The position numbers and the translations under genes were made by a program. Shown one piece after another: positions 58,606 to 64,000 of a stretch of 64,000 nt of DNA. The notes beneath the pieces were generated by a model. It saw only the letters and a list, made by a program, of their open reading frames with translations, did no database searches and had not been told where the DNA came from. Source of the DNA: Asterella californica (taxonomy: Eukaryota > Streptophyta > Marchantiopsida > Marchantiales > Aytoniaceae); NCBI GenBank assembly GCA_036924285.1, contig JAYKYS010000010.1, positions 6,448,001 to 6,512,000 of the forward strand, read 5' to 3'. Numbering within the stretch: the stretch's first letter is position 1; each line of letters opens with the position of its first letter.

Positions 58606-59724
58606 TTTGCTTTCTTATGCTTCCTCTGGATCGTTGCTTCTGTTGCGCGGCGTGCTGTATTCGGAGACACCTGCATCTTTTCCGTGTTGCTTGATAAATT
58701 GCCTGGTTTGTTTGCTCGCGTCACGCTATTCTTTTTTTCTTTTCGCTTTTTCTCTTTTGCCGTCGCTTTTTCTATTTCCTCTAATTGCTCATGCTGTTCG
58801 AGGAGAAAACATCGCTGCATCGATCGAGCTCGTGAGAGAGCGCTATTTTCATCTAGCGGTAGCTGCTGCAACGCTGGATTATACCTCAACTTATTTTCTT
58901 CCTCTACGCATCAGTTATATGCATTTCGGCGATAGATCTCTGTGGCGATGGGATTGCGTCAAGCAAGCGGCATGAGATAAGTGTTCTAACTCTCACTCGA
59001 ATTGTTTTTGATTCTTTTCTCGATTCTTTTCATTTTAGACGTCAATAACGAGCCTTGTGCAAATGATGTTTTGGATGCCGTGACAGCTGATGATGAACTT
59101 TTGGTGTCCATTCTCTCTATTTTCATATCGCAACATGTAAGTCTGAGGTTTGTGTCCAGCGTGGATGTGGACGATAAGTGTTTCCAACCCTTCGAGACCG
59201 TTTGCTGTCACCAATCTAAGGCCTCTAGATCATGTCATGTCGATCGTTTTTGGAGACCATTGAGTTTACCTCTTTATCCTCTTTATTACAATACCCTGTT
59301 ATCCTTCTTCAATGTTCAAGTGTACATATATCGATCTTACATTTATCTAGATTTTCACTTTACTCTTGTGCCGCATGAGTTCTTGCTTCTCGGACTAGAC
59401 TACGTCTTGGTCAGTAAATTGTTCTCCATACCCACAACTTGTCTTCAGGTCGTAATCGATCCTTTCCATTATATCCATTCAAAAGGAGCTTGGATCGTCT
59501 TGCGGGATTTCAAATCCTGATTTTTTCCCTATCCAAAATTTCTTGAGTTGTCCACCAATCATGATCTGTTAAAACCTAATGTAGTTGCTCTATACTGTCT
59601 CGACTGCATCCATTGTGTTTGCAAAGACATAGATCCTCAGTTGTTTAGATTTCCTTGCGAACACTATCCTTTTCATTCACATGTTGCTCAGACGAGCAGC
59701 CAGAGCAAAGCGTCTACAGGCACT

Positions 59725-60786
59725 GCAACCTCCGATGACGAGAACACGTAAGGTATCCATCTTGAAACGACTCGAGCTATCAGTTACCGTTAATAGCACC
59801 GGAGGGACCTAAACATGAAAGAGTACTGGCCGCTTCTCTGTCAATTTCTTCAAGAGGAGTGCACCAAGGGTTTGTTGTCCATCGAGAGAGGGAAAAGTCT
59901 TTTACAATTACATGTACATGGTGTTATTTCTCTTGAGGCTAGTAGTAGTCTCCAAGTGAAACAACATTTGCTCACTGATCTTGATTGGAAGGGAGCAAAC
60001 AGACCACTCGGAGGACAAGTTTGCATCAAAGCACTCACTAACAGGCCTCCATACCTTCGTGGATATGGTTGGTTACTGTATGATGGACAAGTATGAGGTC
60101 CATCACAAATCGTCGATGAAGAACATTACTGACAGTATGCTTGAGGATGACGAAGAATTATTCACTCTTTTCGGTGCTGCAGATACGAAGAACCGCATGG
60201 AATTAATCTACACCAATATTATTCAACGAGCCCTCCAGTTCAACAAGTATCGAAGTAGACACCCATTAGGTACAACTCTGAAAACCTGCTTGAGGTCGAT
60301 GATCAGATCCGGTAGATATACTCCTCCATGCAGATGGCTAATGACATGTGGAATTCAAAAGATAAGGAATGATTATGTGTGGAAGGTTATAGTTCACAAT
60401 AGCGGGCATCGATAACGTATTTTTGTGCAAACTCTGCTCGTTACTTCACAGTGGAACAACCTAAATCGGACGTCATCAATGAAGAGGAGTACATTCCTCG
60501 CGTCTCTTACACTGCCAAGAACCATAATGGTACCAAACTTTCAAGATGTACATGCTTTACCTGAATACATGCCTATTTGTAGCGCTTGGGAGCTAATCTG
60601 AGAGCCAACAGACTGTATGAAGATAAGACCATTTTCTGAACTATTTCGTGCTTACAATGTGCTGTGTGTAATGAGACTGTATAATGAACTTCTAAAAACT
60701 GCAAGGACCGCAGTGACCATGGAGCGGAACAAGACATTGAGAGAGGAGACATCGATCTCCATCGACCGTAACTGTGCATTGTTCTG
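59725..60786 (+). pseudogene. HUH-type rolling-circle endonuclease relic (Replitron-like transposon protein)
   Basis: Coding fragments in three frames line up as one protein. RKVSILKRLELSVTVNST (about 59749-59802) fits HUH motif I. The frame starting at 59815 gives LLSIERGKSLLQLHVHGVIS, where HVH (59911-59919) fits the metal-binding HUH motif, then DLDWKGANRPLGGQVCIKAL. After a one-base shift near 60045, GLHTFVDMVGYCMMDKYEVH contains the Tyr motif (Tyr codon 60074-60076), with M where a Lys is expected. Then come LFGAADTKNRMELIYTNI and RALQFNKYRSRHPLG. Past a further shift near 60415, VEQPKSDVINEEEYIPRVSYT and LYNELLKTARTAVTMERNK continue to TGA at 60784-60786, with one internal TGA near 60598. 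No helicase follows, which argues against a Helitron. The family assignment is from memory. Confidence 0.5.
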
Positions 60787-60902
60787 AAGCATTGTCAACT
60801 TCCACTTTTCTAGAGAGGCAATACATTTCACACGTACTATATACATATGGTACACTGACCACATACCATGTTGAGGCTACATAGCTTGCTCCTACTTGCA
60901 TT

Positions 60903-61143
60903 TTTTCAGAACAAACAATATATACTTATTGCTCACAAAACTACTTACTTAGCACTGAATCTGCTTCACTGTACACGTTTTTATCCAAATATTTGTATAC
61001 ACCTACCATTGGTACAACATTATGAAAACATGTTTTCAGTACAAACACTATATACTTACTGCTGAGAAAACTACTTACTTAGCACTGAATCCGCTTCACT
61101 GTACATAATTTTATCAAAATGTATACACCTATAATTGGTATAA
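60903..61143 (+). repeat. Direct duplication of ~130 bp
   Basis: 60903-61032 and 61033-61143 share CAAACAATATATACTTA-like starts, AAACTACTTACTTAGCACTG, TTCACTGTACA and an ATTGGTA end, with about 10% differences. Just downstream of the HUH relic. No gene in it. Confidence 0.75.
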
Positions 61144-62930
61144 CTCGTTTGTATTGGAAAATATTGTCTTGTTTATTCCATCCGCTGAAACAAACCACGA
61201 AAGGAAAGCACCGAAAGAGACGGCTCCAACATAACGACCACCACGCACCCACGCGCTCCTTTATGACTCCAGTACTCCGTCGGAGGGAAAAAAAACCCGG
61301 TTCATCAAACCAACGTCTTCGTTCGTACTCGACTTCGTGGGAGAAATAAATCTAACGCACCACCGCGTTCATTTAACACTAAATGAAAAAACTCGGAGTG
61401 AAATGGCAGTTAATGGCAGGCAGTTCTTCTCTGCCTTTTGAAAAAACTAATAAAAAATACGTCGAAAGAAACTTCACTGTACATGGGTGAATATCCTCCA
61501 AAATAGAAGAGAAGTAGGTGACAAGCTGGGTAGAGTGACAAGGCAACATGTAAACGCCAAGTAGCCAAGACACATACATGTAGGTCTTTAGGAAACTCGA
61601 AGTAGTTAATGAGAGCAAAACTGATATGTCCTTTGGAATCGACGTTGATTCTCCTCAAGACCCTTAGCCCAAGTCTTCATATTTGCATGTGGTTAGCGCA
61701 CGTAGTTGTTAGACCCTTGAAGATTCCATATCTGAATTTAGTTTTAATCAATATTATCTATATATATATAATTTAGAGCTTGCTATATATAATAACATGT
61801 TCATAAAATATGAACATCTTATTTTATCGAAACTACTTTCATGGATATTCATCCGTAATATCTCATCATATGGACACTTCACACTCAATGTGTCATGAAT
61901 TATATGTATTTAATAAATGATTATCGTGATCATATAGTTTGGATGACTCAATCATTTTCTATAGCAGTTAGTTTTGATCATGACTTTGCACATAGCTCTC
62001 CCTCTTTTATTTAGGGTTCCTCAGTTCATCAAATCTCGATTCCAAGTGATAGCTTAATAACATACTGTACTATCCACTGTTTATTCAACTGCAATTAAAA
62101 TAATTCAGAAGCCAAAGTCAGTTTATGATGAAAATTGATCTAAGACTCTTAACCTCTAAAAAGTGATTACAGTTGATTCTGAGTTTAACAGATTCACATG
62201 GTGAACTAACTATATCTATTATCACTAAAATAAAATATCTTGTGAAATTTTTTTTATATTCCATGTCATCAGTATATGAATTATGGTTTTTTCTAATAAT
62301 ACTCTATAAACTCCATCTTACACATATTACTCTGACGTTTGTATTTGTTGTTGAGGATCAAGACTTCATATGTAGCCAATCAATAATCTAAAATACTTCA
62401 CATTCTAGATCAGAAAATTGAGTGGTTTAATTGAAAAGAAGAGATGAGTGTCTTGAATTAAGATAGTACTTTGGCAAAAATATGAGTCAATGTTCTAAAA
62501 TCGAGTTAATAGAGTCTTATTGGGTGAAGAAATCCTAATAAATGCATAAACGATATAAAGTATAAGTTTTAACTCACATAAAACTTTAGTTGCAGAAATG
62601 AAATTTTGGCAGAAACTGACACTGGTTTCTGAATTATTTTAATTGTTAATATACATAGTTAGTTGATGAGTAAATATGTCCAACTGTCTCTGGGAACTTA
62701 GATATGAAAATATAGATAAGTATAGTACTTCGGTAAACATGAAAGATCTGATTGATAAGTTCTGATTCGATGAAAAATCACAATATTCAGATAAGTGATG
62801 TAAAATAATGATTATAATTCATAGAGATGTTGGAGTTGAAACTTTAGAGTATTAGATTAATTTATGTCTGAAACTGACTTTGGCTTCTGAATTATTTAGA
62901 TGATAGTGATTATGTCCGTTAAGATTATGA
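61144..62930. other. Intergenic DNA, strongly AT-rich from 61700; no gene seen
   Basis: Short frames on both strands have no recognisable domain. 61700-62900 is about as AT-rich as the left end of the window and may contain old repeat remnants. Confidence 0.5.
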
Positions 62931-62939
62931 GGGATGCGC

Positions 62940-63477
62940 TATTTGATGTTGACTCGAGAGGATCTCTCCAACTACGTGGAGGGACGAGCACTATGGACGA
63001 AGAGAACATATGTAGATTTGTGCTTGAAAATATCATATGTCCTTCAGATCTATTGGGAGATTATGAGCAAGTAGAGGCGAGTTGAGAGGTACAGAAGTGA
63101 ATGAGTTCTTTGCTCAATACGGAGTGAAACTCAAACTCACTATTGCCATGAATCTAGAGAGGATTGGTAAGAGCGAACATGAGCATCCATCGATTGTTTA
63201 AGTCTTGATGAAGGCATGTGATGATAGACATATAGAGTGACTTAAGTTGCTCCCTTTTGCTCTGTGGGTTGACGAGATGACTCATTGCACTACTATTGGG
63301 TACATACTCATTGAACTGATGTTGAATCAAAAGTTGATTATGCTAGTAGAGGAAGACTTCTCTACATGGACTACTTTATCGTGGGAAGACAGAATGGATC
63401 GGGTCCAGATTCTTGCACTTCATATCATACAGTTAGAACATAAAGAGGAGGATCTTATAGAGGCACAACAGAAGTAG
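62940..63477 (+). pseudogene. Integrase fragment of the element B lineage
   Basis: Fragments parallel element B's integrase in order: ENICRFVLENIICPSDLLG, then in another frame NEFFAQYGVKLKLTIAMN and RIGKSEHEHPSIV, then LLPFALWVDEMTHCTT, EEDFSTWTTLSWEDRMDRV and HKEEDLIEAQQK. Frameshifts and stops show it is old. It ends within the linker before the C-terminal domain, where the next fragment begins in opposite orientation. Confidence 0.75.
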
Positions 63478-63525
63478 TCTCGTTGACTCTCTGGCAAGAT
63501 TTCTAACTCTGAATATAGAAGTAAA

Positions 63526-64000
63526 CTATATGTAGTCTGCATCATCTTGGTCAACAACCCAATCTATTGCTTTTGGACTAGTGCTTATTGTAACTACAAC
63601 AAGTTTTCCACACCCATAGTCTACTCTCTTCAACACTAGAGGAGACTTCAGAGTCTCCTTCAGTCTCTTCATAGCATCATGATGGTCTAAAGTCCATGTA
63701 AACTTCTTATCTTTTCTCAATAATGCATACAGAGGCTTCACATCGTGCGCATACTGAGGAATGGACAGACGATAAAATACACAAGCTCCTAAGGAACATC
63801 GTACCTCTATAATGTTCATGTAGTTCGTTATCTTGACTATAGCATCTACTTTCTCCAGATTTGGATGTCTTTCAAAAGCACCACACAAATGACCAACTAC
63901 TAACATCTGAGAAACACCAAACCTAGACTTAATACTTGATAAGATGAGATGTACCTCCTCCATCCGTATCAGAATGCGCTCTATGTCCTTGATGTGATCT
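63526..64000 (-). pseudogene. Reverse transcriptase-RNase H fragment of the element B lineage, running off the window
   Basis: The minus-strand frame matches element B's polymerase from HLILSSIKSRFGVSQMLVVG through GAFERHPNLEKVDAIV, LGACVFYRLSIPQYAHDV and RKDKKFTWTLDHHDAMKRL to VTISTSPKAIDWVVDQDDAD, close to the start of RNase H. It is open for about 145 codons and its upstream part lies beyond 64000. Orientation is opposite to the integrase fragment 50 bp to the left. Confidence 0.8.

Noticed and set aside
59039..59136. Candidate exon (after TTTTCATTTTAG, before GTAAGT) upstream of the HUH relic
   Set aside because: The splice-like signals are good but the short peptide has no known domain, and the HUH coding sequence can be followed without it; not called as a gene.

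Overview
The window looks like gene-poor nuclear DNA of a land plant. The one intact host gene encodes a plant-type peroxisomal long-chain acyl-CoA synthetase with a eukaryotic start context. Almost everything else is plant retrotransposon: a LINE with a DUF4283-type ORF1, a chromodomain Ty3/gypsy element, an Athila/Tat-like Ty3/gypsy element, and a divergent Ty3/gypsy lineage. I infer a non-seed plant such as a moss or lycophyte, but the sequence alone does not prove this.

Layout. 1-1600: 5' part of a LINE on the minus strand, running off the left edge. 1600-5713: AT-rich DNA with a degenerate pyrimidine-rich array and no gene I can support. 5714-52755: a multi-level nest of LTR retrotransposons. 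The oldest layer, element C (plus strand, chromovirus), has its 5' LTR split at 6572/45421 by element A (minus strand, 38.8 kb as it stands, LTRs of about 5.9 kb, 5-bp target duplication GGAAG). Element A was then hit by element B (14994-25374, minus, between reverse transcriptase and RNase H), by a probable solo LTR (13894-14632), and by element D (32305-41660, plus, inside A's 5' LTR). D carries only gag, and its LTRs contain a further solo LTR (E). The internal region of C also holds a solo LTR of the D family (48161-50025). LTR divergence fits the nesting order: C is most diverged, A intermediate, B and D nearly identical.

52756-54194 is the upstream region of the acyl-CoA synthetase gene (54195-56309), an uninterrupted 704-codon frame. 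56310-62930 is sparse DNA with several local duplications and a decayed HUH-type rolling-circle endonuclease gene (about 59725-60786) resembling Replitron-type transposons. 62940-64000 holds two oppositely oriented fragments of the B lineage (integrase on plus, reverse transcriptase on minus), running off the right edge.

How the parts relate. A and B were once complete gag-pro-pol elements and are now disabled mostly by in-frame TAG/TGA/TAA codons. D has a gag homologous to that of B, a similar polypurine tract and a 4-bp target duplication, but no pol, so it probably depended on enzymes from a B-type relative. The acyl-CoA synthetase probably activates fatty acids for peroxisomal beta-oxidation and has no functional link to its repeat neighbours.
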